A DNA stretch of 6,496 bases from Clostridia bacterium (GCA_900759575.1 CAAEVU010000162.1:1-6496), one strand, 5' to 3'. Numbered from the stretch's first letter, positions 1 through 5,864 are shown. Numbers and translations: made by a program. The notes: generated by a model not told the origin, from the letters alone.

Positions 1-839
1 TCGATGCTGGGGCAGTACCGAGGGCCGATGCCTTCGATCTTGCCCCCGTACAAAGGAGAACGGTGGATGTTGTCCAGAATCACTTTCTTGGTGGCGTCGT
101 TGGTCCAGCTCACATGGCAGACCGCCTTGTTTTCCAAAGGCTCTTCCGTGTCGTAGGAAAAAGGCACAATGGGTTCGTCCCCCTGCTGGACTTCCAGATT
201 GGAAAAGTCGATGGAGGATTTCAGCACCCGGGCCGGGGTGCCGGTTTTGAACCGGCGCAGGGAGATGCCCAGTTTTTCCAGGGAGTCGGGAAGATAGGCC
301 GCCGGGAACATGCCGTCGGGACCGCTCTCATAGGACACGTCTCCCACAAAGACTTTGCCGCCCAAAAAAGTTCCGGTGGCAAGGATCACCGCCTTGGCGT
401 GGTACACAGCTTCCAGCCGGGAAGTGAGCAGCCATTCTCCTTCCCCCTGCTCCAGCTTGACGATCTCCCCCTGGCGCAAAGTCAGATTGGGACACAGTTC
501 CAGCTTGTGCTTCATCACACGGGCGTATTGATTCCGGTCGATCTGGGCGCGGAGGGAATGGACTGCCGGGCCTTTTCCAAGGTTGAGCATCCGGCTTTGA
601 ATGGTGCAGGCGTCAGCGGTCTTGCCCATTTCCCCGCCAAGAGCGTCGATCTCCCGCACAAGATGCCCTTTGGCCGTGCCGCCGATGCTGGGATTGCAGG
701 GGCAGTTGCCTACGGCGTCCAGATTGATGGTAAAAACAATGGTGCTAGCGCCCAACCGGGCGGCAGCGAGAGCAGCCTCGATCCCGGCATGTCCCGCGCC
801 GATCACTGCCACATCGTAAGAAGCAGCATTATAAATCAT
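1..839 (-). CDS. mnmG: MnmG (GidA), tRNA U34 carboxymethylaminomethyl-modifying enzyme FAD subunit, N-terminal part
   Basis: FAD-dependent partner of MnmE; the cytoplasmic complex builds the (carboxymethyl)aminomethyl group on C5 of the wobble uridine in several tRNAs. The first 279 codons are present; the C-terminal half or more is beyond the left edge (family members are about 620-630 aa). Visible in the translation: Rossmann FAD motif GAGHAGIEAA (residues 14-23), CNPSIGG (48-54, Cys48 aligning with the conserved N-terminal Cys), GKGPAVHSLRAQIDR (88-102), ATGTFLGG (154-161), RRFKTGTPAR (195-204), and GPRYCPSI (272-279), whose Cys276 corresponds to the second conserved, functionally important Cys. 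The start is the ATG at 839, eight nt after a GGAGG (848-852). It follows mnmE in the same direction, but 486 nt away, which is unusual. I see no convincing promoter of its own immediately upstream. Identification is very secure. Confidence 0.97.
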   Translation of the reverse strand, partial: MIYNAASYDVAVIGAGHAGIEAALAAARLGASTIVFTINLDAVGNCPCNPSIGGTAKGHLVREIDALGGEMGKTADACTIQSRMLNLGKGPAVHSLRAQIDRNQYARVMKHKLELCPNLTLRQGEIVKLEQGEGEWLLTSRLEAVYHAKAVILATGTFLGGKVFVGDVSYESGPDGMFPAAYLPDSLEKLGISLRRFKTGTPARVLKSSIDFSNLEVQQGDEPIVPFSYDTEEPLENKAVCHVSWTNDATKKVILDNIHRSPLYGGKIEGIGPRYCPSI

Positions 840-847
840 ATGGATGA

Positions 848-852
848 CCTCC
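848..852 (-). promoter_or_regulatory. Shine-Dalgarno site of mnmG
   Basis: GGAGG on the minus strand, 8 nt before the ATG at 839. It fixes the mnmG start. A small GC hairpin with a UUC loop (about 857-867, minus-strand CGCC/GGCG) followed by TTTT lies directly upstream and could partly interfere with or overlap the site, but it is too short to call a terminator. Confidence 0.75.
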
Positions 853-906
853 AAAACGCCGAAGGCGCATAAAAGTTTTTGATCTTCTCAGCTACCGCTT
901 CGGTCA

Positions 907-939
907 GTCGCTGGGCACGTCCCACTGGGACGTAGCGAC
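907..939. repeat. Hairpin-forming inverted repeat within the mnmE-mnmG gap
   Basis: The core ACGTCCCA/TGGGACGT (917-924 and 926-933) pairs perfectly around one base. The stem is extended outward by GTCGCT (907-912) with AGCGAC (934-939), leaving a 4-nt bulge (913-916). On the plus strand it is followed by CTTTTTT (940-946), so it has the shape of an intrinsic terminator for plus-strand transcription, although no plus-strand gene precedes it. On the minus strand it lies in the region transcribed ahead of mnmG. Confidence 0.5.
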
Positions 940-963
940 CTTTTTTCAAAAAGTTTGCAGGTG

Positions 964-1002
964 CAGGGCAGCGCCCTGGGGCCTTAAAAGCCGCACAGCG
1001 GC
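964..1002. repeat. Pair of short GC hairpins
   Basis: CAGGGC-AGC-GCCCTG (964-978) and GCCGC-ACA-GCGGC (990-1002) are perfect short palindromes with 3-nt loops, 11 nt apart. A close relative of the second, GCCGC-TGC-GCGGC, is at 1246-1258. Similar small hairpins occur at 894-904 (ACCG/CGGT) and 1309-1319 (CCGC/GCGG). This density is typical of REP-like intergenic repeat modules rather than of coding DNA. Confidence 0.45.
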
Positions 1003-1270
1003 GCAGCAAGAAAGACAGGCGGGGCAGCCGCACGCCGCGTAAGCGGATAGGCCGCCTCGCCGAACGGCCACCCCTCTTTTTCCCAGAGAAGAAAGGCAGG
1101 GGCCTGTTGGGCAGGGGGTGCCGGTTGCTTTACGGCAATGGGGGCAGGCAGGTCCTTGGTTTTCTGTGAAATAGAGGGTTGGGGTGTGGCTTGCCGGGTC
1201 CCGGCCGGAGAAGGCGCTTCGCTGTTCTCCTGCTCTTTCTGGTTCGCCGCTGCGCGGCTCATGTAAGGTC

Positions 1271-1292
1271 GCACCTTTTTGAAAAAAGGTGC
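1271..1292. repeat. Perfect palindromic hairpin downstream of mnmE
   Basis: GCACCTTTTT at 1271-1280 and AAAAAGGTGC at 1283-1292 are perfect reverse complements around a 2-nt centre. As RNA this gives about 8 bp with a 6-nt loop. It lies about 35 nt after the mnmE stop and could protect or end the mnmE transcript, but neither strand has a clean T-tract after the stem, so I do not call it an intrinsic terminator. It forms part of the right arm of the repeat element. Confidence 0.45.
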
Positions 1293-1325
1293 TCGAAAAA
1301 CTTTTATCCCGCTTCGCGGTTCTCT

Positions 1326-2693
1326 TTATTTACCTACACAGAATTCCTCAAACACCTGATCCACGATCTCTTCACTAACGTGCTCGCCGGTCAAGGCGGC
1401 CAAGGCATTCAAGGCGTCCTCCACACAGACGGTCACAGCGTCCCATGTGACGCCGGACAGCAGAGCGGTTTCCCCTTCCTGCAAGCTTTCCAAGGCCCGC
1501 TGGGCGTCTGCCCTTTGACGCTGGGTGAACAACACGCCCTCTTCCGGATGAAACTCTTTAGTGTCCAGAATATTGGACAGTGCTTGTTCCAATTCCGGAA
1601 GCCCTTCCCCGTTGGCAGCGGAAAGGAACACGGTCTTTTCAAAGTGAGACTGAATCTCTCCCACATCGATCTCCGTGGGCAGATCCGTTTTATTCACAAT
1701 GGCGATGGAGGGCACGCCTTGCAGGGTGTCCATCAATTCCCGATCCTCTTTTGTCAAAGACTGGGAAGAATCGAACACCGCCAGCACCAGTTGAGCGGTC
1801 TCCAACCGTTTCCGGGCAGCCTGGACGCCGATGCTCTCCACCGGGTCCTCCGTATCCCGGATGCCCGCCGTATCCGCCAAACGCAAAGGCACTCCCGCCA
1901 GCATGACCGTTTCCTCCACCACGTCCCGGGTGGTGCCGGCATACTGGGTGACGATGGACCGCTCACAGCCGGACAGCAGATTCATCAAAGTGGATTTTCC
2001 CGCGTTGGGCCGGCCGGCGATCACCGTGGCCAAACCTTCCCGGTACATTTTGCCCCGGTCGAATCCTTGGAGCAAGGCAACCAGTGCCTGCTCCCCTTGG
2101 CGAATACCGGACAGCAATTCCTGTTCTTCCACTTCCGGCACGTCCTCTTCCGGGAAATCCGCCCAAGCCGCCAAATGACTGGCCTGGGTGAGCAAACCCT
2201 CTTTCACCTGCTGGATCTTCCGGGACAGCACCCCGGAACTTCCCGCTTCCGCGGCTTTCATGGCCTGTTCCCCGCTGGCGCCGATGATGCCCATCACCGC
2301 TTCGGCCTGGGCCAGATCCAGCTTTCCGTTGAGGAAGGCCCGGCGGGTAAATTCTCCAGGTCCGGCAGGGGAGGCTCCCGCGTCCAGCACGGTTTGGAGC
2401 AGACGCTTTGTCACATACAGTCCTCCGTGGCAGGAGAGCTCCACCACGTCTTCCCCGGTATAGCTTTTGGGTCCCCGGAATACCAGGGCCACCACATCAT
2501 CCAGCTTTTCTCCCCCCTGGGTGTAGGCGCCTCCCAACTGGGCGGTGTATCCCTTCATCTGGGCAATGGGCTTCCGGCTCACGCCCCGGAACACTTGATC
2601 CGCCACGGCGAAAGCGTCCTTTCCGGAGATCCGCACAATGCCGATGCCTCCCGGCGCGGGAGCGGTGGAGATGGCGGCGATGGTCTTTTCCAT
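1326..2693 (-). CDS. mnmE: MnmE (TrmE), tRNA-modification GTPase
   Basis: K+-stimulated, dimerising GTPase that acts with MnmG to make the cmnm5/nm5-type modification at wobble U34 of tRNA, in the cytoplasm. 455 aa, close to the usual 450-460. The N-terminal tetrahydrofolate-binding domain covers roughly 1-118 (IAAISTAPAPGGIGIVRISG near the start). A helical domain surrounds an inserted Ras-like G domain with G1 GRPNAGKS (227-234, Asn230 at the K+-binding position), G2 TTRD (254-257), G3 DTAG (274-277) and G4 NKTD (334-337). The protein ends in FCVGK, the family's C-terminal C-x-GK motif, with Cys452. The start is the ATG at 2693, seven nt after AGAAAGGGG; the frame stays open far upstream, but that extension runs through the terminator and over jag. 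A terminator separates it from jag, and a repeat-like segment lies between it and mnmG. Very secure identification. Confidence 0.98.
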   Translation of the reverse strand: MEKTIAAISTAPAPGGIGIVRISGKDAFAVADQVFRGVSRKPIAQMKGYTAQLGGAYTQGGEKLDDVVALVFRGPKSYTGEDVVELSCHGGLYVTKRLLQTVLDAGASPAGPGEFTRRAFLNGKLDLAQAEAVMGIIGASGEQAMKAAEAGSSGVLSRKIQQVKEGLLTQASHLAAWADFPEEDVPEVEEQELLSGIRQGEQALVALLQGFDRGKMYREGLATVIAGRPNAGKSTLMNLLSGCERSIVTQYAGTTRDVVEETVMLAGVPLRLADTAGIRDTEDPVESIGVQAARKRLETAQLVLAVFDSSQSLTKEDRELMDTLQGVPSIAIVNKTDLPTEIDVGEIQSHFEKTVFLSAANGEGLPELEQALSNILDTKEFHPEEGVLFTQRQRADAQRALESLQEGETALLSGVTWDAVTVCVEDALNALAALTGEHVSEEIVDQVFEEFCVGK

Positions 2694-2728
2694 AAAGCTT
2701 CCCCTTTCTGAAAACTGTAAAAGCGTAG

Positions 2729-2757
2729 AAAAAAGGGGCCGCCGTACTGGCCGCCCC
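2729..2757 (-). terminator. Rho-independent terminator after jag
   Basis: On the minus strand GGGGCGGCC (2757-2749), loop AGTAC, GGCGGCCCC (2743-2735), then six T (2734-2729). The stem is 9 bp with one C-C mismatch, GC-rich, and begins 9 nt after the jag stop. This is a textbook intrinsic terminator or attenuator that would end or reduce the rpmH-jag transcript. It sits only about 35 nt before the mnmE start, and I see no good promoter in that short space: a TTTACA at 2715-2720 has no -10 partner. Confidence 0.85.
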
Positions 2758-2766
2758 ATTTGTTTC

Positions 2767-3633
2767 TTATTTCTTTTCGATCCGCCCGTAGATGGGGGTG
2801 TTGGGATCGTCGGACTTGGGACCTTCCGCCCTGGGCGCCGGATTCGGCCGGTTCCGGTCGTTCCGGGGACGGCGGTTCCTATCGTTGTAGCCACCCCGGC
2901 CACTCCGGTTCCGATTGTTGCCGCCGCGACGGTCGTTGCGCCGGGGCTGGGGACGCTCCCCGCCTTCGGGCCCGATGACCACATGACGGCCCTGGTCCAC
3001 GCCCTCGCTCCAGGACTTGGCGCCGGGCACGGTCTGCACCGCGGTGTGGATGATGCGGCGCTCATAGGGATTCATGGGTTCCAAAGAGGAGTTCCGGCCG
3101 GTCTTTACCGCCCGGGCAGCCATCTTCTTGCCCAGGGATTCCAAAGTCTCTTTCCGCTTTTCACGGTAATTGCCCACGTCCAACGTGATGCGGAAATAGG
3201 AACCGTCCACATGATTGGCCACCAAAGAGGCCAAATACTGCAAGGCGTCCAGGGTCTCGCCCCGGTGGCCGATGATAAATCCGATGTCTTCACCGGAGAG
3301 GGTCAGGGCAGCGCCGCTCTCTTCCCGGTGGATCTCCACCGTGGCTTCGGGCAGGCCCATTTCCTTCAGCACACTCTTCAAATAGTCAGCGGCTTTCTCA
3401 GCGGGATCGGCAGCAGGCGCGGCAGGCGCTTCCTCCACGATCTCCTCTTCTTCCGGCTCTTCAATGTATGCCCGCACTTTTGCGGGGCTGCCCCCAAACA
3501 AACCGAAGGTCTTTTTTTGGGGCATTTCCAAAATCTCAAATTCCGCTTCCGTGGTGTCAACGCCCAATTCCCGGCAGGCATTGGCAAAGGCAATTTCCAC
3601 GGTCTCGCCCTTGGCGATGGCTTCTCTCATCAT
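2767..3633 (-). CDS. jag: Jag/KhpB, KH-R3H RNA-binding protein with RG-rich tail
   Basis: Jag (KhpB, EloR) is a single-stranded nucleic-acid-binding protein that, with KhpA, affects cell division and elongation and binds many RNAs in Gram-positive bacteria. 288 aa. Jag_N domain about 1-55, with KKTFGLFGGSPAKV at 40-53; acidic Glu/Pro/Ala linker about 58-78; KH domain about 80-153 with the GFIIGHRGETLDALQYL core (118-134); R3H domain about 155-222 with ERRIIH, giving R192-x3-H196. Residues 225-288 are an added hydrophilic tail rich in Arg, Asn and Gly (RRGGNN, GRGG, NDRNR at 250-254 and 258-262), predicted disordered. The B. subtilis protein is about 208 aa, so the tail accounts for much of the excess. 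The start is the first of two adjacent ATGs (3633), seven nt after AAAGGAAGG (3641-3649). A GTG at 3657 overlapping the yidC stop is in frame, but the Shine-Dalgarno sequence lies inside that extension, so I prefer the ATG. Confidence 0.95.
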   Translation of the reverse strand: MMREAIAKGETVEIAFANACRELGVDTTEAEFEILEMPQKKTFGLFGGSPAKVRAYIEEPEEEEIVEEAPAAPAADPAEKAADYLKSVLKEMGLPEATVEIHREESGAALTLSGEDIGFIIGHRGETLDALQYLASLVANHVDGSYFRITLDVGNYREKRKETLESLGKKMAARAVKTGRNSSLEPMNPYERRIIHTAVQTVPGAKSWSEGVDQGRHVVIGPEGGERPQPRRNDRRGGNNRNRSGRGGYNDRNRRPRNDRNRPNPAPRAEGPKSDDPNTPIYGRIEKK

Positions 3634-3640
3634 AACGCAA

Positions 3641-3649
3641 CCTTCCTTT
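3641..3649 (-). promoter_or_regulatory. Shine-Dalgarno site that decides the jag start
   Basis: AAAGGAAGG on the minus strand, 7 nt before the ATG at 3633. Because it lies downstream of the in-frame GTG at 3657, it argues against the eight-residue longer form. Confidence 0.75.
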
Positions 3650-3653
3650 CGGT

Positions 3654-4742
3654 TCACTTTTTCGTGCCCATATAGTCACTGGAGTTTCCAGAATTACCCG
3701 AACCGCTTTTCTTCTTTTTGGCTCCCTGCTTCTTGCCGGAATTCTTTTCCTGCTTCTGCTGCTGGGGAGCGGTTGCCAATCGGTCCGCGATCTCCTTTTG
3801 AGCCGCGGCGGGAAGAGGTTTCACTTTTGCTTCAGCCAATTCCAAGGTGACTGCCCGCTGGGCTTCCACTTTGGCGATCATATGGTTGACGCTGAAATAC
3901 TTGTTGGTGACAAGGCTCTGGAGGAAACTGGTGACGGAAGAGATCACCCAGTAAAGGCCCACGGCGGTGGGCATGATCCAGGCCCAATAAACGCTGATGA
4001 GGGGGAACACGTACATCATGGCTTTCATGCAGCCGGGCTGGGACTGGCCCAGGTTCACCTTTTGGGTGTGGGACATGTAGAACTGGAACCCAAAGCTGGT
4101 GATCAGGGACAGCGCGGGGATCACCCACAGGAAGGTGGTGAAAGCCGAGCCCTGAGGCGTGGCCAAAAGGTCCAGGCCCAAAAACTTAAACCCGCTGGCG
4201 AAAGACCCGATCTTGTCCAGGTCCGCCTGGGTGAACATGGTCAAATGATCCCGCAGTGCGTCGAAATTCCGGATGATGTCCATCTCGGAGTAGATGCCGC
4301 CGGAAGTGGCGGAAGACACCATGCCGGGGATGCGGTTGATAAAATCAGTAGCGGCCTCGATCCGGTCGGAAGCGATGTGCAGCGTGTTGGAAAGAGGCAT
4401 GATCACGGAGTAGTAAATGCCCAGCATGATGGGCAGGGGGATCAAGGTGGTCAAACAGCCGGAACCGGGGTTGACGCCCTCTTTCTCATAGAGCTTTGCC
4501 AGCTCTTCGTTATATTTCTGCTTGTTGTTGCCGTAAATCTTTTGCAGTTCTTTCTGCTTTTCCGAAAGCTTGGACTGGGAAGCCATGCTCCGCTGCTGCT
4601 TGATGGTAAACGGGAACAAAATGGCTTTTACGATAATGGTAAAGAAAATAATAGCTACGCCGTAGTTTTTGAAAATGGAATACAAGAACCACAGCAGATA
4701 ACCCAGTATGCTTCCAAAGAAATTGAAAATCGCCATAAACAT
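3654..4742 (-). CDS. yidC: YidC/Oxa1-family membrane protein insertase
   Basis: Inserts and folds inner-membrane proteins, alone or with SecYEG. 362 aa, in the short Gram-positive class lacking the large Gram-negative periplasmic domain. Hydrophobic segments: about 5-24 and 28-47 near the N-terminus (no lipoprotein Cys signal seen), about 97-117 (SGCLTTLIPLPIMLGIYYSVI), 201-223 and 240-278. A charged helical-hairpin stretch (about 57-90, SEKQKELQKIYGNNKQKYNEELAKLYEKEG) is the cytoplasmic C1 loop, followed by the GVNPGSGC signature. Residues about 120-195 form an extracytoplasmic loop. The tail (about 325-362) is Lys/Gln/Ser/Gly-rich, as is common for ribosome-contacting YidC tails. The usual groove Arg appears to be Lys39 here (TIIVKAILFP). 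The start is ATG 4742 with AGGAG at 4756-4760, a long 13-nt spacing; the ATG two codons on (4736) is farther still. It starts 8 nt after the yidD stop and ends 20 nt before jag. Confidence 0.96.
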   Translation of the reverse strand: MFMAIFNFFGSILGYLLWFLYSIFKNYGVAIIFFTIIVKAILFPFTIKQQRSMASQSKLSEKQKELQKIYGNNKQKYNEELAKLYEKEGVNPGSGCLTTLIPLPIMLGIYYSVIMPLSNTLHIASDRIEAATDFINRIPGMVSSATSGGIYSEMDIIRNFDALRDHLTMFTQADLDKIGSFASGFKFLGLDLLATPQGSAFTTFLWVIPALSLITSFGFQFYMSHTQKVNLGQSQPGCMKAMMYVFPLISVYWAWIMPTAVGLYWVISSVTSFLQSLVTNKYFSVNHMIAKVEAQRAVTLELAEAKVKPLPAAAQKEIADRLATAPQQQKQEKNSGKKQGAKKKKSGSGNSGNSSDYMGTKK

Positions 4743-4750
4743 AGGGAATG

Positions 4751-5002
4751 TTACGCTCCTCTTTTGCCCAGCTTATTCTTCTTGTCCTTTTTCTCGGGGA
4801 CCGGGTCGTAACCGCCTCGGCTCCAGGGGTTGCAGCGCAAAATGCGCCAAAGGGTCAGCGCTCCCCCTTTGATGGCCCCAAACCGCTCAATGGCCTCCAG
4901 ACCGTACTGGGAGCAGGTGGGGATATATTTGCACATGCCTGGTTTCCGCGGGGAGATGGCGCTGCGATAAAACCGGATAAGCCAAAGCATCACCTGTTTC
5001 AA
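4751..5002 (-). CDS. yidD: YidD, membrane protein insertion efficiency factor
   Basis: Small membrane-associated protein that helps YidC-dependent insertion; it almost always sits between rnpA and yidC, as here. 83 aa. An amphipathic N-terminal helix (about 1-17, KQVMLWLIRFYRSAIS) is followed by the family core CKYIPTCSQYGLEAIERFG (24-42) with Cys24 and Cys30, then RCNPWSRGGYDPVP (56-69) with Cys57, and a basic tail. The start is TTG at 5002, seven nt after GGAGG (5010-5014), and it shares TTGA with the rnpA stop, so translational coupling is likely. In-frame GTG and ATG codons 9-12 nt later are less well placed relative to the ribosome site. Confidence 0.95.
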   Translation of the reverse strand: MKQVMLWLIRFYRSAISPRKPGMCKYIPTCSQYGLEAIERFGAIKGGALTLWRILRCNPWSRGGYDPVPEKKDKKNKLGKRGA

Positions 5003-5346
5003 GGCTTGTCCTCCCGAAAAAGGCCAGCAGCCGAAAGCTGCCGCTCCATGTGGCGGAGCACCTCCGTGCTTTTCACATAGGGAGTCTTGCCCCGGGCCAC
5101 AAATACCAGGTCGGTCCCGGGACGCACCCTATCGGCCAAACCGCGGAACGCTTCCCGGATCACCCGGCGGGACCGGTTGCGCAGCACGGCGTTTCCGATC
5201 TTTTTGCTGGTGGTGATGCCCACCCGCAGATTTTTCGTGCGGTTTTTCATCACATAGATCACCACGACGGGGGTGACGTAGCTTTTGCCCCGGGCATACA
5301 GCCGGCGGAAATCGTTGTTCCGGCAAAGCGGCACAAACTTATCCAT
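4999..5346 (-). CDS. rnpA: RNase P protein component (RnpA)
   Basis: Basic protein subunit of RNase P, which with the catalytic RNA cuts the 5' leader from pre-tRNAs. 115 aa from the chosen ATG, against about 116 in B. subtilis. The N-terminal RNNDFRRLYARGKSY (9-23) matches the family's first helix region. The signature RNR box is KKIGNAVLRNRSRRVIREAFR (48-68), with RNR at 56-58. Start: ATG 5346, 12 nt after AAGGAGG (about 5359-5365). A GTG at 5358 in the same frame abuts that ribosome site and so is unlikely. Its TGA overlaps the TTG of yidD. Confidence 0.96.
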   Translation of the reverse strand: MDKFVPLCRNNDFRRLYARGKSYVTPVVVIYVMKNRTKNLRVGITTSKKIGNAVLRNRSRRVIREAFRGLADRVRPGTDLVFVARGKTPYVKSTEVLRHMERQLSAAGLFREDKP

Positions 5347-5390
5347 GGAAAAAGCCACCCTCCTTCTCGCGCCAGATCATTTCCAAAGAA

Positions 5391-5427
5391 ACGCAAAACA
5401 AAGAAAGGCCACGCTAAGGTGACCTTT
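5391..5427 (-). terminator. Stem-loop with U-rich tail between rpmH and rnpA (attenuator candidate)
   Basis: On the minus strand AAAGGTCAC (5427-5419), loop CTTAGC, GTGGCCTTT (5412-5404): 9 bp in RNA, counting one U-G pair. It is followed by a T-rich but interrupted tract (5403 to about 5391). It begins 9 nt after the rpmH stop. The stem is weaker than the one after jag. It may cause partial termination or 3'-end protection, allowing more L34 than RnpA from one transcript; that role is inferred. Confidence 0.5.
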
Positions 5428-5436
5428 GAAGCGTCA

Positions 5437-5571
5437 TCAATAGGTAAGACGCGCTCTGCCTTTTGCCCTGCGGCGTGCAAGTACCTTGCGACCGTTTCTG
5501 TCAGACATTCTTTTCCGGAACCCATGCTCCTTCTTTCTGTGGAGCTTCTTGGGCTGATACGTTCTCAGCAT
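5437..5571 (-). CDS. rpmH: 50S ribosomal protein L34
   Basis: Short, highly basic protein of the large ribosomal subunit. 44 aa, the usual length, starting MLRTYQPKKLHRKKEHGFRK and ending GRARLTY; the TYQP start, HGFRKRM and NGRKVLARRRAKGR segments are diagnostic for L34. ATG at 5571 is 8 nt after GGAGG (5580-5584, within AAAGGAGGG). It is the first gene of the operon, driven by the strong promoter at 5614-5643, and is divergent from dnaA, the standard arrangement near bacterial origins. Very secure. Confidence 0.98.
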   Translation of the reverse strand: MLRTYQPKKLHRKKEHGFRKRMSDRNGRKVLARRRAKGRARLTY

Positions 5572-5613
5572 ACAAAAACCCTCCTTTCGAGGTTCTATCC
5601 CTTGCGAGAAAAC

Positions 5614-5643
5614 ATTATACCTTAAAGCCGCCGCTTATGTCAA
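5614..5643 (-). promoter_or_regulatory. Consensus sigma-A promoter of the rpmH operon
   Basis: Minus strand: -35 TTGACA (5643-5638), 18-nt spacer, -10 TATAAT (5619-5614). Both hexamers match the vegetative consensus exactly. The expected transcript start near 5607 gives a leader of about 35 nt to the rpmH ATG. This fits high expression of a ribosomal protein operon. Confidence 0.92.
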
Positions 5644-5817
5644 CACCATTTTTTCAAGGTTTTCCGGGGCTGGGAAAGAATTTTTTCCCACTTCTTTTCA
5701 AAAAGTTGTCCTCTAAAGGGCAACGAACAGCAGATTTTCAGGGGTAAGTGAAAAATACCACTAGGTCTTGTGCTTTTTTTGAAGGAAAGCGGGGGCCAAA
5801 AGAAAGGGGAAAAAAAT
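5644..5817. other. Intergenic region between the divergent rpmH and dnaA promoters; no DnaA boxes seen
   Basis: No gene is supported here. It contains an inverted repeat TGGGAAA/TTTCCCA (5671-5677 and 5684-5690, nearly palindromic across the centre), a CTTTTCAAAAAG module (5696-5707) resembling the modules in the mnmE-mnmG repeat, and A/T homopolymer runs. I scanned by eye for TTATCCACA-type DnaA boxes on both strands and found none with one mismatch or fewer. Given its neighbours it is close to the chromosomal origin, but the box cluster may lie downstream of dnaA, outside the window. Confidence 0.5.
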
Positions 5818-5846
5818 TTGAAAAAAAACCGGAACTATGATATACT
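5818..5846 (+). promoter_or_regulatory. dnaA promoter
   Basis: -35 TTGAAA (5818-5823), 17-nt spacer, -10 TATACT (5841-5846), preceded by TGA giving an extended -10 (TG at 5838-5839). An A-tract just upstream (5810-5816) could act as an UP element. The predicted start near 5853 leaves a leader of about 100 nt before dnaA. Confidence 0.82.
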
Positions 5847-5864
5847 TTCTTTTGAATATCGACC

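Larger units (their letters stand above)
869..1307. repeat. Repeat-like element with 12-bp terminal inverted repeats between mnmE and mnmG (MITE-like or composite intergenic repeat)
   Basis: This segment fills most of the 486-nt gap between mnmE and mnmG. Its ends are perfect inverted copies: ATAAAAGTTTTT at 869-880 and its reverse complement at 1296-1307. Two internal segments also recur in inverted orientation. ACCTTTTTTCAAAAAG is on the plus strand at 938-953 and on the minus strand at 1275-1290 (16/16). A GC-hairpin segment at 981-1014 (minus-strand reading CTTTCT...CGCCGCTG.GCGGCT...AAGG) resembles the plus strand at 1235-1268. The order of the three paired segments is the same from each end, so the whole is an imperfect long palindrome; the left arm carries about 50 extra bases including the 907-939 hairpin. 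The middle (about 1015-1234) shows no gene I can support. No transposase is present. It could be a non-autonomous element, or two copies of a short interspersed repeat that happen to face each other; a genome-wide copy count is needed to call it mobile. Confidence 0.5.

Noticed and set aside
63..872. Plus-strand 269-codon open frame
   Set aside because: It is antisense to mnmG, which shows all expected FAD and Cys motifs.
836..1033. Minus-strand 65-codon open frame overlapping the mnmG start region
   Set aside because: It runs through the 907-939 and 964-1002 palindromes, has no family resemblance and overlaps the mnmG ribosome site.
984..1274. Minus-strand open frame of about 90 codons in the mnmE-mnmG gap
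   Set aside because: It is Pro/Ala-rich with no recognisable domain, lies across inverted repeats and GC hairpins, and has only a poorly spaced AAAGG upstream. More likely repeat DNA that happens to be open.
840..1325. CRISPR array or tRNA gene in the large gap
   Set aside because: There are no regularly spaced direct repeats, and no cloverleaf or T-loop sequence could be found.
1179..2711. Long plus-strand open frame of 510 codons opposite mnmE
   Set aside because: It is antisense to a complete, unmistakable mnmE, has His/Gly/Gln-rich unnatural composition and no family motif. It is a by-product of GC-rich codon use.
2694..3065. Upstream extension of the mnmE frame by more than 120 codons
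   Set aside because: The added residues are low-complexity, overlap jag in another frame and run through the terminator. The ATG at 2693 has its own ribosome site and gives the family's usual N-terminus.
2638..4811. Large plus-strand open frames opposite jag and yidC (345 and 337 codons)
   Set aside because: Both are antisense to well-supported genes, with His/Gly-rich shadow composition and no motifs.
5347..5358. GTG start for rnpA, four codons upstream
   Set aside because: The GGAGG ribosome site directly abuts this GTG, leaving no spacing; the ATG at 5346 is usable.
5635..5643. Possible DnaA box TTATGTCAA
   Set aside because: Only the first four bases and the last fit TTATCCACA; it overlaps the rpmH -35 element, which explains the sequence.
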